20,497 bases of DNA from UBA11386 sp035286785 (GTDB taxonomy: Bacteria; Planctomycetota; Planctomycetia; Pirellulales; Thermoguttaceae): assembly GCA_035286785.1 (NCBI GenBank), contig DATECS010000025.1, positions 1-20,497 of the forward strand, given 5' to 3'. A model generated the notes under the pieces. The model saw only the letters and a list, made by a program, of their open reading frames with translations, searched no databases and was not told the origin of the DNA. How positions within the stretch are numbered: position 1 is the stretch's first letter; each line of letters starts with the position of its first letter. The position numbers were made by a program, and so were the translations under genes. Shown piece by piece: positions 7,709 to 16,000 of the stretch.

Positions 7709-7903
7709 CTACGATGGATCTAGTGTTTCTTTCGTAGTGCTTTGTTTTGGGGGAAGCAAATTTGGTGGCCGAGACACAACCTCATGTCCGGATTCCCGCT
7801 CGATACGACGCAAATCCTCGCAGATTCGCTTCAGATCGCCGCCGAACTTCCGCGTGTGTTCCATGCGATGACGCCGCACTTCTTCGACAATTGGATCGAT
7901 CAT
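7709..7903 (-). CDS. Small charged protein, 64 aa, unknown function
   Basis: The sequence starts MIDPIVEEVRRHRMEHTRKF and continues with GDLKRICEDLRRIERESGH and VVSRPP. It is strongly helical and charged, with no signal or membrane segment. I recall similar short proteins from planctomycetes and cyanobacteria (pattern IVEEVRR..R..H...F..DL..IC.DLR....SG..VV), so I treat it as a real conserved gene. Such proteins have the size of antitoxins, but no toxin-like partner lies next to it. The ATG at 7903 has GGAG ten bases upstream. It precedes the UDP-glucuronate decarboxylase by 57 nt on the same strand. Confidence 0.65.
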   Translation of the reverse strand: MIDPIVEEVRRHRMEHTRKFGGDLKRICEDLRRIERESGHEVVSRPPNLLPPKQSTTKETLDPS

Positions 7904-7941
7904 TGTAGATTGTCTCCGGCGTAAACCGGTGTCCGCCCCCG

Positions 7942-8115
7942 CCGGCCTTGTGCCGGTGGAACGTGGTTTGGCAACTATCAGCCGACGGACGCTTATCCTG
8001 CGCTCTTTTTTCTGCCGCCAGCCCGCCCCGCGGGGCGGGCTGGCGGCAGAAAAAAGATTTCATCAAGATGCACCGTGGGTAGTTTCCAAACCGTACTCCA
8101 CCGGCACGAGGCCGG
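7942..8115. repeat. Nested palindromic element (REPIN/MITE-like)
   Basis: Outer arms at 7942-7977 and 8080-8115 are inverted repeats with about 30 of 36 positions matching. Each contains its own small hairpin (CCGGC...GCCGG). Between them, 8005-8056 is a perfect 52-nt palindrome (26-bp arms) beginning CTTTTTTCTGCCGCCAGC. No open frame of its own is present. The layout is that of a non-autonomous repeat element and fills most of the 316-nt gap between ilvB and the 64-residue gene. The T6 and A6 runs lie inside the palindrome, so it does not read as a terminator. Confidence 0.8.
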
Positions 8116-8164
8116 TGGGGATGTTGCTATCCAGAATCTTACAAAATCTTGTGCGAACAATCCC

Positions 8165-8186
8165 GTAGGCTTCCGCCTGCGGCTAC
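8165..8186. repeat. Short imperfect palindrome (family D)
   Basis: GTAGGCTTCCGCC followed by TGCGGCTAC pairs imperfectly with itself. A second member, GGCTTCCGCCCGCGGCTA, is at 19213-19230 between the prepilin peptidase and ubiD genes. Confidence 0.5.
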
Positions 8187-8219
8187 CAACCTCTAATCCC
8201 TAATCCCCAATCCCTCTTC

Positions 8220-9989
8220 TCACTCCCGAATCAACTCCGCCACGCTCATTCCCGCCGGGATCATCGGCATCACGTGCTCCTGATACGGCACCTGTACGTC
8301 CAACAGGAACGACTTGGGCGAATCGACCATCTCGCGGATCGCGTCGGCCAGCTCCGACTTTTCCCAGACCCGTCGTGCGTCCCAATGAAATCCCTTGGCC
8401 ACCTCGACGAAATTCGGATACCGATGCTCCGGGCCGATGCCGTTGCCTTGGCCGATCGCTTCGGGATCGTCGATCGGTCCCAGATACGTGTGCGCCCGAT
8501 TGCCCGCGTTGAACCGGTCTTCCCACTGCACGACCATGCCCAAGTGCATGTTGTTCATCAACATGACTTTGACGGGCAGTTTTTCGCAATGGCTGGTGGC
8601 CATTTCCTGGATGTTCATCAGCAGGCTGCCGTCGCCGTCGATATCGACCACCAGCCGGTCGGGAAAAGCCGCCTTAGCGCCCAACGCGGCCGGCAGCCCG
8701 AATCCCATCGTGCCCAGCCCGCCGCTGGAGATCCACCGCCGCGGCCCGCGGAATTTGAAAAACTGGGCCGTCCACATCTGGTGCTGGCCCACGCCCGTGC
8801 AAATGATCGGGTCGCGGTCCTTGGTGATTTCCCAAAGCGTGCGCACGGCGTTCTGCACCAAAATGTTCGGCGAATCGTGGTCGAAGTCCAGCGGATCGTC
8901 CTTCTTCCACGCCGCGATCTTCTTGTGCCATGCACTTAGATCGGCGGCCGGCCCGACCGCCTTGAGCAGCCGCGTCAGAGCATACTTGATGTCGCTGGTG
9001 ATCGCAATGTTTGTCGGCTTGAGTTTATTGATTTCCGACGGATCGACGTCGATATGCACGATTTTGCACCGTGGGGCGAACGTCTCAACATTGCCCGTCA
9101 CCCGGTCGTCGAACCGCACGCCGAAGGCCAGCAGCAGATCGGCCTCGTTCACGGCGTAGTTGGCGTAGACGCTGCCGTGCATTCCCAACATGTCGAGCGA
9201 CAGTTCGTCGTCGCCCGGGAATGCGCCTAGCCCAGTCAATGTCGTCGTCACGGGAATTCGCAACTTGCGGGCCAACCGAGTGAGTTCCTCGGCCGCATCG
9301 GCGGCGATCACCCCGCCGCCCGCGTAGATGACCGGCTGCCGCGCGTGGCGAATCGCCTCGGCCACCTCGGCAATCTGGTCGGTCCGCGAGAAAAGATCGT
9401 CCACCCGATAACCCGGCAAGTCCATCGCCACGTCATAGTCGGGCACGGTCTGCATCAACTGCACATTTTTGGGCAGATCGATCAGCACGGGCCCCTTGCG
9501 GCCCGTATTGGCGACGTGAAACGCCTCGCGCATCACCCGGGCCAGGTCGTTGACGTCCGTCACCAGATAGTGGTGCTTGGTCACGCTGCGGCAGACCTCG
9601 ACGATGGGCGTTTCCTGAAAGGCGTCGGTGCCGATCACGGGCGTGCCGACCTGGCCGGTGATGGCCACCAGGGGGATGCTGTCCATCTTGGCGTCGGCGA
9701 TCGGCGTGACGAGGTTCGTGGCCCCCGGTCCGCTGGTGACGATGCACACGCCCACCTTGCCGGTCGAACGGGCATAGGCCTGGGCGCCGAACCCGCATCC
9801 TTGCTCGTGGCGAGGCAGGATCACGCGGACCTTGTCGCGGTAACGGGTCAACGCCTGATGCAGCGGAATACACGCTCCGCCCGGATAAGCGAAAACGGTG
9901 TCCACGCCGTGGTTCAGCAAGCTCTGAACCACGATGTCGGCGCCGGAGGTCATTGGCGAGGTATTACGAACACGGGCAGCGGACGACAC
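8220..9989 (-). CDS. ilvB: Acetolactate synthase, large (catalytic) subunit
   Basis: Thiamine-diphosphate enzyme that condenses two pyruvates to acetolactate, or pyruvate with 2-ketobutyrate, the first common step of valine, leucine and isoleucine synthesis. The 589-residue product has the N-terminal pyrimidine-binding domain with catalytic Glu62 in RHEQG after AYPGGACIPLHQAL, and the central FAD-type domain (YAGGGVI, LLAFGVRFDDRVTGN). The C-terminal ThDP/Mg motif runs from GDGS at 452 to NN at 479-480. A segment around 502-523 (LGPIDDPEAIGQGNGIGPEH) is longer than usual. The start is GTG at 9989 with GAGGAG six bases upstream, preferred over the internal ATG at residue 13; the open frame continues upstream to 10166 without similarity. 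No regulatory subunit gene (ilvN) or ilvC is adjacent. Confidence 0.95.
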   Translation of the reverse strand: MSSAARVRNTSPMTSGADIVVQSLLNHGVDTVFAYPGGACIPLHQALTRYRDKVRVILPRHEQGCGFGAQAYARSTGKVGVCIVTSGPGATNLVTPIADAKMDSIPLVAITGQVGTPVIGTDAFQETPIVEVCRSVTKHHYLVTDVNDLARVMREAFHVANTGRKGPVLIDLPKNVQLMQTVPDYDVAMDLPGYRVDDLFSRTDQIAEVAEAIRHARQPVIYAGGGVIAADAAEELTRLARKLRIPVTTTLTGLGAFPGDDELSLDMLGMHGSVYANYAVNEADLLLAFGVRFDDRVTGNVETFAPRCKIVHIDVDPSEINKLKPTNIAITSDIKYALTRLLKAVGPAADLSAWHKKIAAWKKDDPLDFDHDSPNILVQNAVRTLWEITKDRDPIICTGVGQHQMWTAQFFKFRGPRRWISSGGLGTMGFGLPAALGAKAAFPDRLVVDIDGDGSLLMNIQEMATSHCEKLPVKVMLMNNMHLGMVVQWEDRFNAGNRAHTYLGPIDDPEAIGQGNGIGPEHRYPNFVEVAKGFHWDARRVWEKSELADAIREMVDSPKSFLLDVQVPYQEHVMPMIPAGMSVAELIRE

Positions 9990-10036
9990 AAAAAACTCCT
10001 CAACCAGGATAACCAACGTCGGAAAACACACACTCA

Positions 10037-10065
10037 AGGATAGACCCTTCCGTCCCCCCGTGCAA
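10037..10065 (-). promoter_or_regulatory. Possible sigma-70-like promoter of ilvB
   Basis: Read on the minus strand, TTGCAC (10060-10065) and TATCCT (10037-10042) are 17 nt apart, about 48 nt before the GTG start. The matches to consensus are only 3/6 and 4/6, so this is a suggestion based on spacing and position. Confidence 0.3.
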
Positions 10066-10170
10066 GCCTTTCGGAGGGGGTCGGATACCGCCCGGTCCGC
10101 CGCCGAGGCTACATTCCACGGACAAAGACTCGCCCGCCCGTGCTCTGGTTCGCGCGACGCCGGCACCTAT

Positions 10171-10242
10171 CCGAGCCGCGACCGTAAGGGAGCGGTTGAA
10201 GCTCTTGCCGCCCACCACCGCTCCCTGACGGTCGCGGCTCGG
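10171..10242. repeat. Inverted pair of family B repeat, copy 2
   Basis: Arms at 10171-10196 and 10217-10242 are near-complementary 26-mers, the same unit as at 2903-2974. The spacer ends in the same CCACC as the other copy. It lies in the 358-nt gap upstream of ilvB, which otherwise holds only the possible promoter and the small inverted repeat at 10282-10322. Confidence 0.85.
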
Positions 10243-10281
10243 ATTCACGTTGGCCGCCTTTCAAACACCCCAAGAAACGCC

Positions 10282-10322
10282 GGAGTGGCACGCTCCGGGC
10301 CCTCCCGGCGACGTGCCACTCC
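10282..10322. repeat. Inverted repeat, 11-bp perfect stem
   Basis: GGAGTGGCACG (10282-10292) and CGTGCCACTCC (10312-10322) enclose a 19-nt G+C-rich loop. It is 26 nt beyond the stop of the Gly/Pro/Asn-rich protein gene. There is no clear T-tract on the minus strand, so a terminator role is uncertain. Confidence 0.6.
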
Positions 10323-10347
10323 ACGTGCTTTCCCACGTATTTCTCGA

Positions 10348-11430
10348 TCAGTTCGACTCGCTCGAAGTACTCTGGTTTTGAGGGGTCGAGTTCTGGTTCT
10401 GATTGGTTAGATCCTCGTTTTGAGGATTCGTGTCTTGGGAGCCAGACGGGCCCGTGGTCGGGTTTTCCAGCCGCACCATGGTCCATTGCTCGGTCTTGCC
10501 GTTGCCCTGGTGGACCGTCACGCCTGCTTGCTCTTCGACGAAGCTGGTGAGGTTGGTCTCCATCACCTTTTGACGATTCGAACCCACGGTCCAAGCCGCG
10601 CGGCGTGTTTGCTTGTTGACCGCGCCCTGGATCGGCGAGGTCTGGTCCGACACCGCGTCATAATACGCTCCGCGAATGACCCCGTTCTTGTTCACCGCGA
10701 ACTGGAACACCCGGTCGGGCGTCGTGTTGGCGTTCGGCGGCACGACGGCATACACGCCCAGCGGCAGCCAGTCGTTCGCGTTTTCAGTGGCGTTCGCGCC
10801 CTGCGTCGTTTCTTCCGACGTCGAATCGTTCGCGTCCTCGGGATACTCGGTGACGCTCTCGTCGGTCCCTTCGGCGACCGGCACGCCGTCGTCCGTGATG
10901 TAGTACGTGTTGTTCTCGTACACCGTGCCGTATTCCTGCGGATAGCTGCCCGACACGCCGACCCAACCGGCCAGCACGGGCCACGCGGCCACCGCCGCCC
11001 AGGCGTCGGCATGAGGATGGGTCATGTGCCAGGCGTTCGGATGCTGGGCATACCATTGCGGCGTGAACAGATGGTTGTAGCGGCCTCGCAGGTTGCCGCG
11101 CACTTGCGTGGTCTGCGGTTGCCACTGGCCGTGCGGAACGGCAAGATTCTGGCGCCACGGATTCGGATTCTGGCGCACCGTCGGATTGCCGCCGAGCGCC
11201 GGATTTTGAAGCGACCGAATCTGCTGGGCTTGAGGATTAACAAGCGTACCGGGTTGGTGCAGGCCGGGCGTCGGATGACCCAGGACCGGGCCCGCATGAT
11301 TGCCGACAGCCGGTCCCCGATTGCCGGGTCCGGGTCCGCCGCGCCCTTGCGGCCCGCGCGCCGCGGCTTCATGAACACCCAACAGCGTCACGACCGCCAC
11401 GACCAACGTGAGTCTGACATACCTCTTCAT
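10348..11430 (-). CDS. Secreted Gly/Pro/Asn-rich protein, mu-protocadherin-like of planctomycetes
   Basis: The 360-residue protein starts with a signal peptide (MKRYVRLTLVVAVVTLLGVH, then EAAA). Residues 25-115 are low-complexity, rich in Gly, Pro, Asn and Gln (GPQGRGGPGPGNRGP). A Trp/His-rich segment at 120-160 (WYAQHPNAWHMTHPHADAWA) and a short domain YGTVYENNTYYITDDGVPV at 167-185 follow. After an acidic Ser/Thr spacer, a compact domain at about 222-325 starts WLPLGVYAVV. The tail is Asn/Gln-rich. Similar proteins are commonly annotated in planctomycetes as mu-protocadherin or cell-surface protein; that name implies no proven function, and I infer only an extracytoplasmic, possibly envelope-associated role. 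GGAG lies eight bases before the ATG. Monocistronic. Confidence 0.85.
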   Translation of the reverse strand: MKRYVRLTLVVAVVTLLGVHEAAARGPQGRGGPGPGNRGPAVGNHAGPVLGHPTPGLHQPGTLVNPQAQQIRSLQNPALGGNPTVRQNPNPWRQNLAVPHGQWQPQTTQVRGNLRGRYNHLFTPQWYAQHPNAWHMTHPHADAWAAVAAWPVLAGWVGVSGSYPQEYGTVYENNTYYITDDGVPVAEGTDESVTEYPEDANDSTSEETTQGANATENANDWLPLGVYAVVPPNANTTPDRVFQFAVNKNGVIRGAYYDAVSDQTSPIQGAVNKQTRRAAWTVGSNRQKVMETNLTSFVEEQAGVTVHQGNGKTEQWTMVRLENPTTGPSGSQDTNPQNEDLTNQNQNSTPQNQSTSSESN

Positions 11431-11855
11431 GGTAACTACTCCGAAAAGCGTGTTGAAAAACGAGTCTCAGTCCCTAGCACGCGAGCCCCTTCCCTGGCTC
11501 CAAACGCTGCCCCTGAATACAAAAGGGTAGCTCGCAAGAAGCCCCAGAGCCGGGAAAACACCACATCTTGACTGTCCCTAGGGGTGAGTTGAATCACCAG
11601 AACGACACCCCACCACGGAGTAGTGTCGTCAAATCTGCAAGTTGGAGTGGAGTGGTCTGCCTTGACGCAAAGATCATGCAATATGACCAGTGCATGACCT
11701 TTTGGCGGAAACACGTGATTCCGAAACACGAACGGCTCAATCGCAAGGAAGCCGATTGACTCGATGTTGCGTTTCTACCGCTCGTTGCCACTATTCCGCG
11801 TTGCCGCCACGCCTGAAAAACAATTCCGTTCCGCCCCTCTTCCCACGCCAAAAAC
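11431..11855. other. Intergenic region without a supported gene
   Basis: This gap upstream of the Gly/Pro/Asn-rich protein gene has short overlapping open frames on both strands, but none has a ribosome site, family similarity or coding-like composition. A 6-bp hairpin, CGACAC/GTGTCG, spans 11604-11629. It should hold the promoter of the minus-strand gene, but I cannot pick one out with confidence. Confidence 0.5.
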
Positions 11856-11881
11856 AAAGGCCATCCTTGTGGATGGCCTTT
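11856..11881 (-). terminator. Rho-independent terminator of the PEP-CTERM gene
   Basis: An 11-bp perfect stem (AAAGGCCATCC at 11856-11866 with GGATGGCCTTT at 11871-11881) has a four-base loop. On the minus strand it is followed by a T-rich run (TTTGTTTTT), 37 nt beyond the stop codon of the PEP-CTERM gene. On the plus strand the run after the stem is weaker. Confidence 0.85.
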
Positions 11882-11917
11882 CGTTCACGCGGCACGTAGC
11901 CGATTGGACCCGGTGAA

Positions 11918-12595
11918 TTATCGCTTCCGTCGCCAAACCGCGATCAGGCTCATGCCCAAAAGCATGACGAGCGCGCTCGGCTCGGGAACGCACCAGGTAT
12001 CGATGACCAACTGATCCACGTCGATCGTCCCATTGATGGTGAACCACTCATCAGGTGGATTGGGACGAATAAACCATTCGTAAACGCTTGTGGTCCAACC
12101 GTTTGCCTGGCTCACGTCCTCGACCAGCCGGAAATCACTCGCCGCCGGGTCGAAACTCCCGATGCTGAAGCCGGTAAAGGGATCCTGCGGACGCCACGTC
12201 AATTGGAGCCAAACCCACTTGTATTCGTTCGGTGGGTTGTGGTTGTCCACGACCGCCTCGATCGAGCCCGACAACGGCCAGATTCCCTGACGACCGGACA
12301 CCGGATCGACATCGATCCAGTCGCCGAAAGGATAGACCCATAACCGCGTACTGGGCAAATAACCCGGCTGGACGTACGGTTCGCCGAAATTTCCCTCCAC
12401 CAACGGACCGGGCCCCGTCGGTTTCAGCCCCTCATCAGGAAGTTGTCCCGTGACGGGAGTCCCGAAATTCCAGTACTGATACGTGGTGGACCATTCGCCT
12501 CGCCAGACCGGCGGGCGGATGTCGTCGGCCGCCGCCGGCATGCCCAGCCATGCGACGACGACCACAACGATCAAAATTGTCATATATTGCTTCAT
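11918..12595 (-). CDS. PEP-CTERM sorting-domain secreted protein
   Basis: The 225-residue product has a signal peptide (MKQYMTILIVVVVVAWLGMP, then AAADD) and a C-terminal PEP-CTERM tail: VPEPS at 203-207, a hydrophobic segment LVMLLGMSLIAVW and the basic end RRKR. This tail is the recognition signal for exosortase, which processes such proteins at the inner membrane for export and surface attachment. The body is rich in Trp and Tyr, with no recognised enzymatic motif, and looks like a beta-sandwich. The start is ATG at 12595 with GAGGGG eight bases upstream; the open frame extends about 100 codons further but that part is non-coding in character. It is followed by a clear terminator and preceded by about 300 nt with many hairpins. 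No exosortase gene is in the window. Confidence 0.9.
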   Translation of the reverse strand: MKQYMTILIVVVVVAWLGMPAAADDIRPPVWRGEWSTTYQYWNFGTPVTGQLPDEGLKPTGPGPLVEGNFGEPYVQPGYLPSTRLWVYPFGDWIDVDPVSGRQGIWPLSGSIEAVVDNHNPPNEYKWVWLQLTWRPQDPFTGFSIGSFDPAASDFRLVEDVSQANGWTTSVYEWFIRPNPPDEWFTINGTIDVDQLVIDTWCVPEPSALVMLLGMSLIAVWRRKR

Positions 12596-12726
12596 AGACG
12601 CAACCCCTCGAGGTAATGACACTGGTCTCGCGAAGTCCGCGAACGCCGCGGAACGTGGAACCAGAATGGAAAAGACAACCCCGCGCGGCTCCCGCGCCAA
12701 ACGCGACCTACAGACGCCGCGTCTCT

Positions 12727-12810
12727 TCACGATGCATGCCTCAGCGGCCGAACTCGCTACGAGCGTCCGCCCATCCGTGGATGTGTCTATCGTGATGTGC
12801 CTTGCGGCAC
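12727..12810 (-). promoter_or_regulatory. Candidate structured leader upstream of the PEP-CTERM gene
   Basis: Read on the minus strand, this 84-nt stretch holds in order a hairpin GTGCC-GCAA-GGCAC (GNRA tetraloop, 12797-12810) and a 7-bp closing stem TCACGAT/ATCGTGA (12789-12795 with 12727-12733). The stem encloses two hairpins: CATCC-AC-GGATG at 12772-12783 and CTCG-TAG-CGAG at 12753-12763. This makes a three-way junction. More small G+C-rich hairpins lie between it and the start codon. It matches no riboswitch class I know; in G+C-rich DNA some pairing is expected by chance. Confidence 0.35.
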
Positions 12811-12904
12811 GTTGACCCGAGGCCTCGAACGAACCTGGTGGCACCCCGGAGAAATCAGGAAAGCCGACATCGCCGCCACCCCGGCGAACAATCCTCAAGG
12901 GTTC

Positions 12905-12934
12905 TTTCTAGCCGTCAAACCCGCTCTCTGTCAA
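12905..12934 (-). promoter_or_regulatory. Possible promoter upstream of the PEP-CTERM gene
   Basis: On the minus strand a consensus TTGACA (12929-12934) and TAGAAA (12905-12910) are separated by 18 nt. It is about 310 nt upstream of the start codon, so use of this promoter would give a long 5' leader that includes the hairpin cluster. Confidence 0.35.
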
Positions 12935-13052
12935 GCGAATTGCTCGATTTTCGCATAGAGATGCCGCTCTTTCAACTGCGGCGGCGCACGATGGAAGTAA
13001 ACCAATTAAATCGGGTGTCCCCAGCAAGTCGTATAATCAAGAGGATTAATCA

Positions 13053-16000
13053 TCACCGCCCATTGCCTCGCGTCGCCGCCACCATCCGCACGTTGCCCGG
13101 TCCCAGTAGCTCGTCCACCCGCCGGCGCATCTCCGCGTTGATCTCCACCCCCTTCTTGCACCGGCACGTCACTTGCGTTCCGTCGGCCAGCGCCAGGTGC
13201 AAGTGCAACGGGCACGCACCGGGATAGCCCCGCAAAATCTCGTGAAGCTGCTCCAGCCCGCGTTGTCCATGCGCCTGCTCGATGATCCGCACGCGGATGC
13301 CCGACGTCAATCGCGACGGCGCGTCCTCCAACGGGATGAGATCGTTCACAATGAGATTGGCCTCTTCGCTGCCGGGCCGCTTGTCGACCGCCCCGCGAAC
13401 AATCAAAATCGCGTCCGGCTGAATCAACGCGGCCAGCTCGGCGTACTGCTCGGGCCACGTGATGCAGCGGATCAGTCCCGCGTGGTCTTCGAGGTCGAAC
13501 ATCGCGTACTTGCTCGGCTTGCCCGGCTTCGGATTTTTCGTGTGGGCCAGCTTCAGCGAGCCGATCATGCCGCCGAGCGTCACTTCCGTCCGATGACGCA
13601 ACGAGGCCGCCTGCGCGGTCGAGTGCGAGCAAAATTGGTCGAGCATTTCCTTGTACTCGGCCAGCGGGTGGCTCGTCAAATAAAACCCAAGCACCTCTTT
13701 TTCCTTGGCCAGTCGGTCGCGTTCGTTCCACTCGGCCACGTCGGGCAGACTGGACGCGGCGCCGCTTGATTCCTCCTCGCCCACGTCGCCAAAGAGGCTC
13801 TTCTGGCCGCGCCGCCGGTCGCTGGCCGCCGCCGCGCCCGATTGGATGGCCCGCTCGACCACCGCGAACCACTGGGCCCGCCGCGCGCCGAGCGAGTCGA
13901 ACGCCCCGGCTTTGATCAGCGTTTCGATCGCCGTGCGGTTGACCGTGCCCGGGTCGAGCCGCTCGCAGAAGTCGAACAGACTACGATAAGGCCCGCCCTC
14001 TTTGCGCTGCCGTTCGATCGCCTCGGCCGCCCCGCCGCCGCAGCCCTTGATGGCCGACAACGCGAAAAGGATTTTCCCGTCGCGTACCCCGAAATCGACG
14101 CCCGACCGATTCACGTCGGGCGGCAGCACCTCGATGAGCATCCGCTGGCAGTCCTCCAGATGCTCGACCAGCGAGTCCTTCTTCTTGAAATTCCGTCCCG
14201 TGATGTCGCTCGACAACAACGCGGCCATGAACTCGATCGGATAATGGGCCTTCAGATAGGCCGTCATGTAGGCGATCAGGGCGTAGGCCGTCGAGTGGCT
14301 CTTGTTGAACCCGTAGCCGGCGAATTTTTCGACCAGCCCGAACAGCTCCTCGCCCTCGCGTTTCGACAGGCCGTTCGCCTGGACGCCTTCGACGAACTCC
14401 TCGCGGAACTTGGCGATCATGGCCCGTTTCTTCTTGCTGATCGCCTTGATGCACGTATAGGCGCTGGCCAGCTCGATTCCGCCCAGCCGGTTCAGCAGAC
14501 GCATGACCTGTTCCTGATAGACCATCACCCCGTGGGTCTCTTCGAGGATGTCGCGCATCACCGGATGCGGATAGACGGCCTCCTGGCGGCCGTGCTTCAC
14601 CTCGATGTAGTCCTCGACCATGCCGCCTTCCAACGGGCCAGGCCGATAGAGCGCGGCCGTCGCGATGATGTCGCGGAAATGGTCGGGCTTCATCCGCTGC
14701 AAGAGGTCGCGGATCCCGCCGCTTTCGAGCTGGAAAATGCCCTTCGTCTCGCCGCGGCAGAGCAACTCGAACGTCTCTTTATCGTCCAGCGGAAACTTGT
14801 ACGGGTCCACCCGACGGCCGGTCGTCTGCTCGATCAGTTCGACTACCTTCGACAGGATCGTCAGGTTGCGCAGGCCCAGGAAGTCCATCTTCAACAGGCC
14901 GGCCGCTTCGACGTCGGCGTAGGCCCATTGCGTGACGACTTCCTCCTTGCCGCTGACGTGTTGCAAGGGCACGTAGTTGACCAGCGGCCGGTCGGCGATC
15001 ACGACCGCGCAGGCGTGGGTGCCCACGTTCCGCGCCAGGCCCTCGATCTGCTTGGCCAAGTCGAGCAGCTCGCGCACCTCGACGTCGCTGTCGTAGGCCT
15101 TTCTCAGGTCGTCGCTCTTCTCCAGCGCCTTCGGCAGGGTGATCTTCAATTCCTCGGGCACCTTGGCCACGACCGAATCGACCCGCGCGATGGGCAACCC
15201 CAGCGCGCGGCCCGTGTCGCGCACGCTCGCCCGAGCCGCCAACGTGCCGAACGTGCCGATCTGCGCGACGTTTTCCGTGCCGTATTGCTTCTTGACGTAA
15301 TGAAGCACCTCGGCCCGGCGCTCCTTCTCGAAGTCGATGTCGATGTCGGGCGCCTCGATCCGGCTCTCGTCCAGAAACCGCTCGAAAAGCAGATCGTACT
15401 GCAACGGGCACACGTGGCTCAGATACAAGCCGTAGCACACGAGCGACCCCACGCCGGAGCCGCGCGCCGTGGCCGCGATGCCGGCCGATCGGGCGAACCG
15501 CACCACGTCCCAGACGATCAAGAAGTAATTCGGGAAGCCCAGCTTGTTGATCACCCGCAACTCGCGTTCCAGCCGCGCGACGACTTCCTCCGAAAGCTCG
15601 CCGCCCGCGCATCGGTCGGGCCGATCCGCGTACCGTTCGCGCAGGCCCTTGTAGCAAAGCTCGCGCAGGTAGTCTTCCGACGTCTTCCCCTCGGGCGGCA
15701 CGAACATTGGAAAATGCCGCTCGCCCAAGTTCAGCTCGATCCGAACCGAGTCTGCGATTTCCTGGGTGCGCCGCACCGCGTCTTCCATGCCCGGGAACGC
15801 CGCGTACATTTCCGCGGGGCTCCGCAGATAAAACTCGTTGCCCTCCATCCGCATCCGGTTGACGTCGGTGCGGAACTTGCCCGTGTTGATGCACAAGAGC
15901 ACGTCCTGGGCTTCGGCGTCCTCGCGGTTGACGTAGTGGACGTCGCTCGTGGCGACCAGCGGGATGCCGAGCCGCCGCGATAGTTCGACGCACCCCTCGG

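Noticed and set aside
8005..8056. Perfect palindrome considered as a bidirectional terminator
   Set aside because: The T-run precedes the stem core and an A-run follows it in both orientations, so no U-tract would follow the hairpin in RNA.
9990..10166. 59-codon N-terminal extension of ilvB
   Set aside because: The GTG at 9989 has a strong GAGGAG at ideal distance, the extension has no similarity to the family, and it would overlap the likely promoter.
11436..11759. Short open frames on both strands (97 codons minus, 63 codons plus) upstream of the Gly/Pro/Asn-rich protein gene
   Set aside because: No ribosome site, no similarity I recognise, mutually overlapping on opposite strands. They are probably chance frames in promoter DNA.
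12596..12898. 101-codon N-terminal extension of the PEP-CTERM protein
   Set aside because: It would bury the signal peptide inside the protein. The ATG at 12595 has its own Shine-Dalgarno sequence, and the extension is Arg-rich non-coding in character.
13842..15983. 713-codon open frame on the plus strand, antisense to dnaE
   Set aside because: High G+C coding sequence commonly leaves long antisense frames. The translation is Arg/Leu/Val/Asp-rich with no recognisable domain, and dnaE on the other strand is unmistakable and complete.
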